64,000 nt of DNA from Croceitalea marina (GCF_042684265.1 NZ_JBHULB010000007.1:434001-498000); one strand, 5' to 3'; numbered from the stretch's first letter, positions 7,756 through 17,208 are shown. Translations and numbers: made by a program. The notes: generated from the letters alone by a model not told the origin.

Positions 7756-8742
7756 ATGGCAAACTTTGAAATTGATACCCTTTTTGATATTCAAAGTCAA
7801 AAAGAATTTGATTCGTTGGCACTTAAAACGTTCAAATTTCAATACCGATACAATGGGGTATACCATACTTTTTGTGAGCATTTAAAACGAAATGAGGATA
7901 GTGTACAACAAGTCTCTGATATTCCCTTTTTACCTATCCAATTTTTTAAGTCCAAAAAAATACTGACTGCAAAAAAAAATACTGAAATAATCTTTGAAAG
8001 TAGTAGAACTACCGGCGCTATCACTAGCAAGCACTTTATCGCGGACACCACTATCTACAAAAAAAGCTACTTAAACGGATTTAAAGCGTTTTATGGTGAT
8101 GTACAAGACTATTGCATTCTCGCTCTATTACCGGCCTATTTAGAACGTAAAGGTTCTTCGTTGATATATATGGTCGATGACCTTATTCGAAAATCAAATC
8201 ACCCAGATAGCGGCTTTTACTTAAATAACCTGAGCGAACTGAAGATTAAATTAGAAAAATTAGAAAGCCTGGGTACTAAAACCCTACTCATCGGGGTCTC
8301 ATTTGCTTTACTAGATTTAGTTGAAAAATATACCTTCTCACTTAGGCATACCATTGTTATGGAAACTGGAGGCATGAAGGGCAGGCGTAAAGAGATGATA
8401 AGAAATGAATTACACAACAAGTTAAAAAAGGGGTTTGGTGTTGATGCCATACACTCAGAATACGGTATGACCGAACTACTATCTCAAGCATACTCAAAAG
8501 GCCGGGGCATTTTTAAATCTCCCCCATGGATGAAGATTTTAACTAGGGATACCGAAAACCCATTGGAAATTCAACAAGTTGAAAAAACCGGAGGCATCAA
8601 TATCATTGATTTGGCCAATCGTTATTCTTGCTCTTTTATTGCTACCCAAGATTTAGGAAAAACGTATAAGGATGATAGCTTTGAAGTTTTAGGTAGGTTT
8701 GACCATTCTGATATTAGAGGGTGTAATTTAATGGCTTTATAA
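7756..8742 (+). CDS. LuxE/PaaK-like acyl-activating or acyltransferase protein
   Basis: A 328-residue protein of the LuxE (acyl-protein synthetase) superfamily. The ATG at 7756 (MANFEIDTLFDI) is chosen over an in-frame TTG at 7747. Visible features are the nucleotide-binding-like loop FESSRTTGAITSKH (about 77-90), a central GVSFALLDL, VMETGGMKG, SEYGMTELLSQAYS (adenylate-forming-like), and the C-terminal GRFDHSDIRGCNLM. LuxE activates fatty acids with ATP for reduction to aldehyde; no luxC or luciferase gene is nearby, so bioluminescence is not implied. Substrate unknown. It stands alone, between a terminator and a convergent gene. Confidence 0.75.
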   Translation: MANFEIDTLFDIQSQKEFDSLALKTFKFQYRYNGVYHTFCEHLKRNEDSVQQVSDIPFLPIQFFKSKKILTAKKNTEIIFESSRTTGAITSKHFIADTTIYKKSYLNGFKAFYGDVQDYCILALLPAYLERKGSSLIYMVDDLIRKSNHPDSGFYLNNLSELKIKLEKLESLGTKTLLIGVSFALLDLVEKYTFSLRHTIVMETGGMKGRRKEMIRNELHNKLKKGFGVDAIHSEYGMTELLSQAYSKGRGIFKSPPWMKILTRDTENPLEIQQVEKTGGINIIDLANRYSCSFIATQDLGKTYKDDSFEVLGRFDHSDIRGCNLMAL

Positions 8743-8743
8743 A

Positions 8744-9142
8744 TCAGTTTCTAACAAAAGAATAGCTAACCTCATCATCTGCAATTTCAGGAGAATCTAC
8801 AAAAACAAGCAATAATCTATCTTCTCTTATTTCAATGTCAAAGGACTGACCATTTTGAAAAGTAATACGTGTATCATCCCCTGAAAAAGTATAGGTGCCA
8901 TCCTCTCTAAAATACACTTCATTACCACTATTTAAAACACTCATTTCGTTAGTTGTACTGCTAAAAGTAACTGTAGTCAAATTAAAGTTTGGAGGGTCAG
9001 GAAATGCGCAAAAACAACTTACACTGGCAAGCGTCCACTCGCCAACTAATGCACTATTGAGTAGTTCGCTATCATCATCATTACTAGTGCAAGACATAAA
9101 AGCAATTGTTAATAGTACAATCAGTATTTTTTTCATCTTCAT
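8744..9142 (-). CDS. Lipocalin-like small lipoprotein
   Basis: A lipoprotein of 132 residues from the ATG at 9142; longer reading to 9187 is possible but would put 15 residues ahead of a perfect signal sequence (MKMKKILIVLLTIAFMSC, lipobox Cys18). After a short acidic linker (TSNDDDSE) comes a domain with LVGEWTLASVSCFCAF, FREDGTYTFSGDD and ITFQNGQSFDIEIREDRL, the pattern of Bacteroidota lipocalin-like lipoproteins that bind unknown small hydrophobic ligands. Convergent with the LuxE-like gene with one base between the stop codons. Confidence 0.7.
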   Translation of the reverse strand: MKMKKILIVLLTIAFMSCTSNDDDSELLNSALVGEWTLASVSCFCAFPDPPNFNLTTVTFSSTTNEMSVLNSGNEVYFREDGTYTFSGDDTRITFQNGQSFDIEIREDRLLLVFVDSPEIADDEVSYSFVRN

Positions 9143-9183
9143 GGGTTTATAAATAGATACTTTGCATATAAAAGTGTTGCTTA

Positions 9184-10479
9184 TCACTTAAAAACCAAAA
9201 CAAAATAATTTTTCTTACCCCGTTGCAATAGCACAAACTTGTTATTGATTAAATCTGACTCCTTGATAAGATAATCTTCTTTAACTTTCTCTTTATTTAC
9301 CGAAATGGAGTTCTGCTTTAACTCACGTCTTGCTTCTCCATTTGATCCTAAAAATCCTGTTTTGGCAGCCAAAGCACCGATCATATCAAGCCCCGAATCT
9401 AACTCAGATTTATCGACTTCAGCCTGCGGCACACCGTCAAAAACATCTAAAAACGTCTTTTCATCCAATTGCTTTAAATCTTCAGAAGTAGATTTTCCGA
9501 ATAAAATGTTACTTGCTTTAATTGCGTTGTCTAAATCCTCTTGAGAATGTACCATTTTGGTTACTTCTTCGGCCAGTTTTTTTTGCAAGCTCCGCAAATG
9601 GGGTTCTTGTCGATGACTTGAAACTAAATCGGTTATCTCATCTTTTGATAAAAAAGTAAATATCTTAATATACTTCTCGGCATCTTCATCTGACGTATTC
9701 AACCAATATTGGTAAAATTTATAGGGTGAGGTCCGTTCCGCATCCAACCAAATATTTCCTCCCTCAGTTTTTCCAAATTTTGTGCCATCTGCCTTAGTAA
9801 TCAATGGACAGGTGAGTGCGTATCCTTTTCCACCACCAATACGGCGGATAAGTTCGGTACCTGTCGTAATATTTCCCCATTGATCGCTTCCACCCATTTG
9901 CAATGTGCAATTATGGGCATTATACAAATGGAGAAAGTCATAGCCTTGTACCATTTGATACGTAAATTCTGTAAAAGACATTCCTTCTTTGGCATCAGAA
10001 GAAAGTCTTTTTTTTACCGAGTCTTTAGACATCATATAATTTACGGTAATATGTTTGCCTACATCTCGAATGAAATCTAGAAAGGAAAAATCCTTCATCC
10101 AATCGTAATTATTGACCAAAATTGCTGCATTAGCACTTGCGTTATCAAAGTCAAGAAATCTTGAAAGTTGTTTTTTAATCGCTTCTTGATTGTATCTTAA
10201 AGTTTTTTCGTCCAACAAATTTCGCTCCGCTGATTTTCCTGATGGATCACCTATCATTCCGGTTGCACCACCCACCAAAGCAATAGGTTTATGACCTGCT
10301 GATTGAAAGTGGCATAACATCATAACCCCAACAAGATGGCCAATGTGTAATGAATCAGCGGTAGGGTCAATACCCAAATAGGCAGATTGCATTTCAGTCA
10401 TCAGATGTTTGTCAGTGCCCGGCATTACATCATGCACCATTCCTCGCCATGTTAACTCTTCAACAAAATCTTTGGTCAT
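9184..10479 (-). CDS. tyrS: Tyrosyl-tRNA synthetase
   Basis: A 431-residue class I aminoacyl-tRNA synthetase that attaches tyrosine to tRNA-Tyr. The HIGH motif is HIGH at 45-48 within DSLHIGHLVG, the KMSKS equivalent is KFGKT at 234-238, as in the bacterial TyrS family, and the tyrosine pocket is visible (GGSDQWGNI around 197-204). A C-terminal S4 RNA-binding domain covers about 365-431. Length and motifs are normal and nothing unusual is seen. Confidence 0.96.
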   Translation of the reverse strand: MTKDFVEELTWRGMVHDVMPGTDKHLMTEMQSAYLGIDPTADSLHIGHLVGVMMLCHFQSAGHKPIALVGGATGMIGDPSGKSAERNLLDEKTLRYNQEAIKKQLSRFLDFDNASANAAILVNNYDWMKDFSFLDFIRDVGKHITVNYMMSKDSVKKRLSSDAKEGMSFTEFTYQMVQGYDFLHLYNAHNCTLQMGGSDQWGNITTGTELIRRIGGGKGYALTCPLITKADGTKFGKTEGGNIWLDAERTSPYKFYQYWLNTSDEDAEKYIKIFTFLSKDEITDLVSSHRQEPHLRSLQKKLAEEVTKMVHSQEDLDNAIKASNILFGKSTSEDLKQLDEKTFLDVFDGVPQAEVDKSELDSGLDMIGALAAKTGFLGSNGEARRELKQNSISVNKEKVKEDYLIKESDLINNKFVLLQRGKKNYFVLVFK

Positions 10480-10578
10480 TTTACTTATTTAAAATTGAGT
10501 GACAAATATAAAATCAAACTCTTATTGATATCTAATAATTTAACCAAAATACCCTAATTTTAAAGAAAAACGCCTCCC

Positions 10579-11226
10579 ATGAAAAAGATTGAATATTTTC
10601 TTTATAGTCTTTTTACCCTCCTTATTTTTTCCTGTTGTCCAGATGTAAGTCCAGAAATAGTTACCGCCGAAATTGAAGAGTTAGAAATTTTAAACTACGA
10701 AGCTGATGAGAAATTAAGATTACCATCCAATCAAAGCATAATAAATTCAAGCGCTTATGCAATTATAATAATTCCAAATTCTCCAAGTTTAAGCGAATTT
10801 GAGCCCCAGGAAAGAAACGCACTATTTCGCTCTCCTGATTGCAATAAAACTGTTGACCCATCTTTTGTTTTTGAAGATAATATAGTTGAAGTGAATATTA
10901 CATCTAGCGAAGACTTTTATGAGAACCAAATAGGCAATCAGGATGTTTCGGCCCTTTTTGAATTTGCAGAGATTTTACCTACAAATGAGTTTGGAAACGG
11001 TTATGTTCAAATTTTTACAGCGGATAGATTTAGCCGTTTCAATGAGGTAATTCAATCTGGAGCTGTTCGACAAGGTTATGAAAATGAATCCTTAGTATCT
11101 TTTTTTGCACTAAAGTTGAATTTCTTTCCAATCGAGACAATTACAACAACCTTTACCGTAGAGTTTATATTTGAATCTGGGCGGCGACTAAGTGAAATAA
11201 CCCCAGAAGTAACAATAATACCTTAA
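10579..11226 (+). CDS. Hypothetical lipoprotein
   Basis: A 215-residue protein with a signal peptide and lipobox LLIFSCC (lipidation at Cys19 or Cys20). The body is acidic and mostly beta-type, with no domain I recognise; PSLSEFEPQERNALFRSPDC near the middle and a Thr-rich TITTTFTVEFIFESGRRLSE towards the end. It lies 30 bp upstream of an SDR gene on the same strand and could be co-transcribed with it. I assign no function. Confidence 0.65.
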   Translation: MKKIEYFLYSLFTLLIFSCCPDVSPEIVTAEIEELEILNYEADEKLRLPSNQSIINSSAYAIIIIPNSPSLSEFEPQERNALFRSPDCNKTVDPSFVFEDNIVEVNITSSEDFYENQIGNQDVSALFEFAEILPTNEFGNGYVQIFTADRFSRFNEVIQSGAVRQGYENESLVSFFALKLNFFPIETITTTFTVEFIFESGRRLSEITPEVTIIP

Positions 11227-11256
11227 AAAGAATATTACAATTGATAACTTAGCCAA

Positions 11257-12279
11257 ATGATTTTAGTAACAGGAGGTACTGGTTTGGTTGGTTCACATTT
11301 ACTGTTTCATTTAGCTAGTAAAAGAATTCGAATTAGAGCAATATACCGAAACGGAGACCGTATTGCTTTAACCAGAAAGGTTTTTGAGTATTATACCGAT
11401 ACCCCTGATAAAACCTTTAATGAAATTGATTGGGTCAAAGCCGATATAAATGACATACCTTCTTTAAGCATAGCCTTTAAAGGAATTACCAGAGTATACC
11501 ACTGTGCCGCATTAATTTCCTTTGATCCAAAAAAAAGAAAACAGCTCTTTAAAGTTAATGCAGAAGGCACAGCAAACCTTGTCAACCTCTGCATTGAACA
11601 CAAGGTTGAAAAACTGTGCCATGTGAGTTCTATAGCCACAATTGGGGAGTCTTTAGATAAAAAACCAGTTGCCGAAACTAAAGAATTCAATGCTTCTGTT
11701 GCAAATATTTATGCACTATCAAAACACCAGGCAGAAATGGAGGTTTGGCGTGGCTCACAGGAAGGGATAAATACCATTATCGTTAATCCTGGGGTTATCA
11801 TTGGTCCAGGATTTTGGGACAATGGAAGCGGTCGTCTTTTTAAAAAGATTTCAGAGGGATTAAAGTTCTACCCCCCTGGAGGCACCGGTTTCGTTACCGT
11901 TAAAGATGTGGTTGGCGCTATGGTCAACTTAATGGATTCTGAGATTACAAACGAAAACTATATTCTTGTCTCTGAAAATTTGACTTATAAAGAGGCATTC
12001 ACAAAAATTGCCGAAGCGGTAGAAAAGAAAGCCCCAAAACTATTATTAAAAAAAGGACTCTTGGCTATTTTATGGCGACTTGATTGGTTAAAATCTAACC
12101 TCATCGGCTCCGAACAGGTCTTATCTAAAAAACTTGCGAGTTCATTTGATACCACTACTATTTATAGCAATGAAAAAATAATAAAGGATAGCAATTTTAA
12201 ATTCGAAAATTTAGCAGCTGCCATAAATTCTTGTGCCGCTACTTTTTTGAAAGAGAATCATTCAACTGCAGAGTACTAG
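11257..12279 (+). CDS. NAD-dependent epimerase/dehydratase (extended SDR)
   Basis: A 340-residue extended short-chain dehydrogenase/reductase. The N-terminal Rossmann motif is TGGTGLVGSHL (5-15), and the active-site YxxxK is Tyr152/Lys156 in IYALSKHQAE with an upstream SSIAT serine. The family acts on nucleotide sugars, dihydroflavonols or steroid-like alcohols; the C-terminal half gives no hint of substrate. Its last 41 bp overlap the convergent DUF4296 gene. In related genomes this gene sits beside the dihydroorotase/DUF4296 cluster (family knowledge, not tested here). Confidence 0.85.
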   Translation: MILVTGGTGLVGSHLLFHLASKRIRIRAIYRNGDRIALTRKVFEYYTDTPDKTFNEIDWVKADINDIPSLSIAFKGITRVYHCAALISFDPKKRKQLFKVNAEGTANLVNLCIEHKVEKLCHVSSIATIGESLDKKPVAETKEFNASVANIYALSKHQAEMEVWRGSQEGINTIIVNPGVIIGPGFWDNGSGRLFKKISEGLKFYPPGGTGFVTVKDVVGAMVNLMDSEITNENYILVSENLTYKEAFTKIAEAVEKKAPKLLLKKGLLAILWRLDWLKSNLIGSEQVLSKKLASSFDTTTIYSNEKIIKDSNFKFENLAAAINSCAATFLKENHSTAEY

Positions 12280-12679
12280 GCTTTTTTATACTATCTCTGC
12301 GCTGCTCATTTGCCTTTTTAATACTATCATTTTTTCGCTTTTTTTGCTCCTCTAAAAGTTTAACCTCATTTTCTAGTCGTGCCTCTACATTTTCATATAT
12401 GGCTTGATATTCTAGAGGTACTGAAGCATAATACACATCACTTTGCGTAAATTGAATACTATCGATATCGTACTTTCTAAATATAAAAGGCATAACCTCA
12501 ATATTGTTCTTGCTCAAAAGGCTTGGACTAGTACCTTTTGTACTATTCAAAATCGCCATATCATATAGGATAGAAGCCATCTTTTCTTTAGAGATTAGAT
12601 TTTCAGGTGGCTCTATTACTTTTTCGCCACAAGAAAGAAGCACGAAAGAAATACAAAAAAAAAGAAGCTTTAAACGCAT
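12239..12679 (-). CDS. DUF4296 lipoprotein
   Basis: A 146-residue lipoprotein (lipobox VLLSC, Cys17). The central region, PPENLISKEKMASILYDMAILNSTKG and FTQSDVYYASVPLEYQAIYENVEARL when read in segments, is characteristic of DUF4296, a Bacteroidota-specific family without known function. The tail is a charged coiled-coil (EEQKKRKNDSIKKANEQRR) and is encoded opposite the end of the SDR gene (41-bp overlap). It directly follows the dihydroorotase gene (3-bp gap), an arrangement common in Flavobacteriaceae. Confidence 0.82.
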   Translation of the reverse strand: MRLKLLFFCISFVLLSCGEKVIEPPENLISKEKMASILYDMAILNSTKGTSPSLLSKNNIEVMPFIFRKYDIDSIQFTQSDVYYASVPLEYQAIYENVEARLENEVKLLEEQKKRKNDSIKKANEQRRDSIKKPSTLQLNDSLSKK

Positions 12680-12682
12680 AGC

Positions 12683-14017
12683 TTATCTATTAAATGTCAA
12701 ACGTTTTGCATGTTTTTCTTTTGAAAACCCACTATTTTCATAGGCTAGATGCCCATTTATAAAAGTACGTTTCACCTTAGAATCAAAAGTAACACCTTCG
12801 AATGGTGACCATCCGCATTTATATAAAATATTAGCTTTTTTAACTTCCCATTTAGAATTCAAATCAACTTCAACCAAATCGGCAAAAAATCCTTCTTTTA
12901 CATAACCACGTTTTTCAATGTCAAAAAGCTTTGCCGGGTTGTGACACATTTTTTCAACCAACTTTTCTAAACTAATTTTTCCTTCTTTGTGCTTTTGCAA
13001 CATTGCGGGCAAAGCGTGCTGTACCAATGGTCCGCCAGAAGGGGCTTTAGTATAGGCATTGTCCTTTTCTTCTAGCAAATGCGGTGCATGATCCGTAGCA
13101 ATAACATCAATACGGTCGTCCAACAATGCATCCCAAAGCTGTGCTCTATCATTCGCTGTTTTGACAGCAGGATTCCATTTGATAAGCGTGCCTTTTGTGT
13201 CATAGTCCACATCACTAAACCAAAGGTGATGAATACAAACTTCAGCAGTAATCTTCTTTTGCTCTAATGGAATATCATTCGTGAATAGATTTGTCTCCTT
13301 CCCTGTGGACAAGTGAAAGACATGAAGTCGAGCCCCCGTCTTTTTTGCTAATGCAATGGCCTTTGAAGAAGACAAATAACAGGCTTGCTCACTACGAATT
13401 ATTGGGTGATATTTTATGGGAATGGCATCACCAAATTGATTTTTGTAGTGTTCTAAATTTCTTCTAATAGTGCCTTCATCTTCACAATGGGTAGAAATCA
13501 CCAACTCGGTATTTCTAAAAATCTTTTCTAAAACTTCTTCATTGTCAACCAACATATTACCCGTTGAAGAACCTAAAAACAACTTTACGCCCGAACAACT
13601 TTTGGGGTCTAATTTTTTAAGCTCCTCAAGATTATCATTCGTACCTCCGAATAAAAAAGAATAGTTTGCATAAGAAGCTTTTGACGCTACGGAAAATTTT
13701 TCTTCTAATTTTTCAATAGTTGTCGTCTGCGGATTCGTATTGGGCTGCTCCATAAACGTAGTAATTCCCCCAGCTAAAGCCGCCCGACTTTCACTTTCAA
13801 TATTTCCTTTATGGGTTAAACCTGGTTCTCTAAAATGTACTTGATCGTCTATAACCCCAGGTAAAATATAATTCCCTGAGACGTCAACAGTCTTTGCATT
13901 TGAGTCTGATAGTCCGGCCTCTATCTTTTCAATATAATCGTCTTTAATAAGTATATCGGTCTCAAACACTTTACCCTCATTAACAACCTTAGCATTTTTT
14001 ATGAGTATCCGCCCCAT
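12683..14017 (-). CDS. pyrC: Dihydroorotase
   Basis: A 444-residue amidohydrolase of the multifunctional-type dihydroorotase group, which closes carbamoyl-aspartate to dihydroorotate in pyrimidine synthesis. Motifs seen: VIDDQVHFREPGLTHKG near 56-71, SGVKLFLGSSTGN (the carbamylated-Lys position), STHCEDE, LHVFHLSTG, and DVIATDHAPH. In the first metal motif the usual HxH reads Gln59-Val-His61, which I recall as normal for Bacteroidota members but which deserves attention. It shares its ATG with the stop region of the glycosyltransferase upstream (one-base overlap), forming an operon with it and the DUF4296 gene. Confidence 0.88.
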   Translation of the reverse strand: MGRILIKNAKVVNEGKVFETDILIKDDYIEKIEAGLSDSNAKTVDVSGNYILPGVIDDQVHFREPGLTHKGNIESESRAALAGGITTFMEQPNTNPQTTTIEKLEEKFSVASKASYANYSFLFGGTNDNLEELKKLDPKSCSGVKLFLGSSTGNMLVDNEEVLEKIFRNTELVISTHCEDEGTIRRNLEHYKNQFGDAIPIKYHPIIRSEQACYLSSSKAIALAKKTGARLHVFHLSTGKETNLFTNDIPLEQKKITAEVCIHHLWFSDVDYDTKGTLIKWNPAVKTANDRAQLWDALLDDRIDVIATDHAPHLLEEKDNAYTKAPSGGPLVQHALPAMLQKHKEGKISLEKLVEKMCHNPAKLFDIEKRGYVKEGFFADLVEVDLNSKWEVKKANILYKCGWSPFEGVTFDSKVKRTFINGHLAYENSGFSKEKHAKRLTFNR

Positions 14018-14757
14018 TATTTAAAACTATTTTTATTGAACATGCTTCTAAATTTCATACCAATAACTCCAAAAATAGCCTCCCTAATTATTGAGGAATT
14101 CATTTTTGATTCCCCATTAATTCGATCGGTAAATATTATTGATACTTCCTCTATTTTAAACTTTTTCAAATAGGCTCTATATTTCATTTCAATTTGAAAA
14201 GCATAGCCTATAAAACGCACAGCATCTAAATCTATAGCCTCTAAAACACTCCTTTTATAACACATAAAACCGGCAGTAGGGTCGTGTACGCGCATCCCTG
14301 TAATTAGTTTCACATAAAAAGATGCGCCATAAGACAATAAAATTCTAAAAAGTGGCCAGTTTACCACATTGACGCCTTTTTTATAACGAGAGCCTACCGC
14401 AACATCGGCACCATTCAAACAGGCGCGATGCAATCGTTGTAAATCACTTGGTTTATGCGAAAAATCGGCATCCATTTCAAAAATATAATCATAACCCTTC
14501 TTGATTGCCCACTTGAAGCCATGAATATAAGCGGTTCCCAAGCCAGATTTTTCTTTTCGCACCTCTAAAAACAATCTGTTAGAAAACTCTTTTTGAAGTT
14601 CTTCAACATTTTGCGCAGTACCATCGGGTGAGTTGTCGTCTACCACCAAGACATGAAAGTCTTTTTTAAGGTCAAAAACAGCTCTTACAATAGCCTCGAT
14701 ATTTTCAATCTCGTTATAAGTAGGTATGATTACAAGTCCGTCTGCCAATTCATTCAA
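14017..14757 (-). CDS. Polyprenol monophosphomannose synthase-like glycosyltransferase (GT2)
   Basis: A 246-residue family 2 glycosyltransferase resembling dolichol-phosphate mannose synthase, which loads a sugar onto a polyprenyl phosphate carrier. N-terminal VIIPTYNEIENIE and VVDDNSPDGTA bind the nucleotide sugar, and EMDADFSHKPSDL carries the DxD metal site. Only the catalytic domain is present, with no C-terminal transmembrane part. It heads an operon with dihydroorotase and DUF4296. The GT39 transferase encoded divergently uses exactly such lipid-linked sugars, so the two may act in sequence. Confidence 0.88.
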   Translation of the reverse strand: MNELADGLVIIPTYNEIENIEAIVRAVFDLKKDFHVLVVDDNSPDGTAQNVEELQKEFSNRLFLEVRKEKSGLGTAYIHGFKWAIKKGYDYIFEMDADFSHKPSDLQRLHRACLNGADVAVGSRYKKGVNVVNWPLFRILLSYGASFYVKLITGMRVHDPTAGFMCYKRSVLEAIDLDAVRFIGYAFQIEMKYRAYLKKFKIEEVSIIFTDRINGESKMNSSIIREAIFGVIGMKFRSMFNKNSFK

Positions 14758-14827
14758 ATTAAAAAGTAAAAATAGTGTTTTTTATCAGCCCAGTTTTTAT
14801 GAATGGTATTTGAGGTAATAGTAAAAA

Positions 14828-14855
14828 TTGCATCTAAGCATTATTCGTAACTTTG
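14828..14855 (+). promoter_or_regulatory. Promoter for the GT39 gene
   Basis: TTG (14828-14830), a 17-bp spacer and TAACTTTG (14848-14855) match the Bacteroidota promoter pattern, 21 bp before the ATG at 14877. Confidence 0.6.
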
Positions 14856-14876
14856 CCAGCGGTAATAGTGCATGTA

Positions 14877-16547
14877 ATGACTCAGAAGTTTCCAAAGCTT
14901 TTTTTATATCTTTTAGGAGCGTTGTTCCTTTTAAATTTGGTTCAAAGTTTTTTTACGGAACTTATCTACGATGAAGCATATTACTGGTATTACGCGCAAA
15001 ATCTAGACTCGGGCTATTTTGATCATCCACCAATGGTGGCCTTGTTGATTAAACTAAGTAGTTTTCTGTTTAATGGAGAACTAGGCGTGCGTCTAATGAG
15101 CTGTATTCTTGGTATTGGTACCCTCGCAGTATTATGGCATATCATAGAAGACGAGCGAAAGAAAGACTACGTTGTCCATTTTTTTCTAATGATGTTCGCA
15201 ATGCCTTTGTTGAACGTCTATGGTTTTCTAACACTACCCGATACTCCACTCTTATTTTTTACGGCACTCTTTTTATTGATTTATAAAAGATTTTTGGTAA
15301 AAGCTTCAATGGGCAACACGGTATTTCTGGGATTAGTTATGGCAGGTCTGATGTATAGTAAATACCACGCGGTTTTGGTCATCTTTTTTGTTCTATTGTC
15401 AAATCTTAAGTTACTTCGAAACAAATATGCGTGGTTAGCTGTCTTTATTTCTTTGCTAGCCTATTTGCCGCACTTTGCCTGGTTATATAATAATGACTTT
15501 GTAACCATAAAATACCATCTATTTGAACGGCCTAACCAACCCTATAGTTTTGAAGGGTTTACACTTGGTTACATTCTTAACCTCGTCTTGAATTTTGGGT
15601 TGATTTTTCCTTTTGCCTACTGGGCGCTTTTTAAGAAAAAAGCTAATGAAGATTTTGACAAGGCACTGCTCTTTTTAAGTTATGGTATTATCCTTTTCTT
15701 TTTACTATCTAGTTTTCAGCGGCGTACCCAAACTCAGTGGGTCATTGTTATATGCATTCCTATGGCCTTACTTGCTTATGACTATCTTATACAAAATGCT
15801 AAAAGCCGCAAATGGATGTACAGATTGAGTATACTAAGTTTAATACTACTTTTAATAGGTCGTATCGGACTCGCCTACCAACCTCTTTTCCCCATTGTCT
15901 ATGAAACACATGGTAATAAAGAATGGGTAAACGAGTTAAAATCAAAAGCTGGAGATATCCCTATTGTATTTGAAAATAGTTATCGCAGATCCCCGATGTA
16001 TCAATTCTATTCGGGAGGCACAACTACCTTTTCATTGAATAATGTTCATTACAGACAAAACCAATATACCATTGATGCTTCTGAATCCAAAGTTCAAGGC
16101 AAAAAAGTCGCCTATGTATCGCTCTACATGAACAAAGGTGATTTTGAATATCAAGACCTTAAAGGTGGTGTATTTAAAGGTGTTTTCATTGAAAATTTTG
16201 AATCTTTCAGAAAACTTAGGTGTTATGCAGATAGCGAAGTAATTCAACTTTCGCAAAAGAATATGCCATTGAAAATTTATAACCCTTACGATGTTGCTAT
16301 TCCTTTAGAAAAAATAAATATTAGGGTCGGCTATCTCAATCCTTACAAACAACTAAAAGAGACAAAAGATATAAAGTACTCACCAATTGAAGGCGGAGCG
16401 ACTTTTCTAAAGGCAAGGGATACGACCTATTTTACTTGTAGTCTACCCGATTCTAAGTTAGAAGACTTGAGCTATCTTAAATTTTCTATTTCAGAGAATG
16501 GCCTTCAATCAGGAATTAGTAGTCAAACTTATAAAGCTGAACGCTAA
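14877..16547 (+). CDS. ArnT-like glycosyltransferase family 39 membrane protein
   Basis: A 556-residue membrane glycosyltransferase that transfers a sugar from a polyprenyl-phosphate donor to an extracytoplasmic acceptor. The ATG at 14877 (MTQKFPKLFLYLLG) follows a good promoter; an in-frame TTG at 14853 lies within that promoter and is rejected. The first periplasmic loop has the GT-C acidic motif LIYDEAYYWYYA and YFDHPPMVALL, both typical of ArnT/PMT proteins. Roughly ten hydrophobic helices are followed by a soluble C-terminal domain (from about 390). Stop and start of the next gene overlap by one base. Confidence 0.88.
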   Translation: MTQKFPKLFLYLLGALFLLNLVQSFFTELIYDEAYYWYYAQNLDSGYFDHPPMVALLIKLSSFLFNGELGVRLMSCILGIGTLAVLWHIIEDERKKDYVVHFFLMMFAMPLLNVYGFLTLPDTPLLFFTALFLLIYKRFLVKASMGNTVFLGLVMAGLMYSKYHAVLVIFFVLLSNLKLLRNKYAWLAVFISLLAYLPHFAWLYNNDFVTIKYHLFERPNQPYSFEGFTLGYILNLVLNFGLIFPFAYWALFKKKANEDFDKALLFLSYGIILFFLLSSFQRRTQTQWVIVICIPMALLAYDYLIQNAKSRKWMYRLSILSLILLLIGRIGLAYQPLFPIVYETHGNKEWVNELKSKAGDIPIVFENSYRRSPMYQFYSGGTTTFSLNNVHYRQNQYTIDASESKVQGKKVAYVSLYMNKGDFEYQDLKGGVFKGVFIENFESFRKLRCYADSEVIQLSQKNMPLKIYNPYDVAIPLEKINIRVGYLNPYKQLKETKDIKYSPIEGGATFLKARDTTYFTCSLPDSKLEDLSYLKFSISENGLQSGISSQTYKAER

Positions 16548-17203
16548 TGGAGATCATTTACAGGAGCGTGGATTCTTTAGATTGGATTACCCTGGTTATT
16601 TTCTGTAGTCTATTACTGTTGACATTGAGCAAATATCTGTTCAAAGGAATGTTTTCTAACTTTATCATTTTACCTTTCAATAACAAGTACGTGACCCTTT
16701 ATAATAAAAAGGGAAAGCTCTTTAACTGGTTTCATTTATTGCTTACGGTTTTTCAGCTCGTAAATTTTTCCTTATTTATTTTCTTGTCTAAAAATACTTT
16801 ATCCTCAGAAGGGTTTGGTTCTTACCCTGTTGTCTTTTTTGCTGCATTAGGTATTTTAATCGGTTATCTTCTTGTTAAGATGGGTATACAAATGGCAAAC
16901 GGATTCGTATTTGATGCCAATGAATTGGTCACAGGATTAATCTTTAATAAATTATCTTACTTTAACTATAGCAGTTGTATCGCCTTTCTAGCGAATATAA
17001 TTTTAACTTATATATTAAAAGACTCAAAACCTGTAGTATACATAAGTATTTTCTGTATTTTTTTCGTTAATGGCATTGGTCTGGTCAATGCATTGCGAAA
17101 CCATCAAAAGTTGATTTCAATCAACATTTTCTATTTTATTTTGTACCTTTGCGCACTCGAAATTGCACCCTTAGTGCTTATCGGAAGCTATCTAAACGAT
17201 TGA
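16547..17203 (+). CDS. DUF4271 membrane protein
   Basis: A 218-residue protein with about six transmembrane helices, matching the Bacteroidota DUF4271 family in size and in its conserved position directly before hemD. Function is unknown. It overlaps the GT39 gene by one base (the TAATGG junction) and is followed six bases later by the hemD start, so all three may be one transcription unit, with an extra TACCTTTG promoter-like element at 17144-17151 inside its 3' end that could drive hemD separately. Confidence 0.8.
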   Translation: MEIIYRSVDSLDWITLVIFCSLLLLTLSKYLFKGMFSNFIILPFNNKYVTLYNKKGKLFNWFHLLLTVFQLVNFSLFIFLSKNTLSSEGFGSYPVVFFAALGILIGYLLVKMGIQMANGFVFDANELVTGLIFNKLSYFNYSSCIAFLANIILTYILKDSKPVVYISIFCIFFVNGIGLVNALRNHQKLISINIFYFILYLCALEIAPLVLIGSYLND

Positions 17204-17208
17204 TTCTT

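Noticed and set aside
7756..8742. Bioluminescence locus from the LuxE-like gene
   Set aside because: No luxA, luxB, luxC or luxD gene is present in the window; the family is wider than luminescence.
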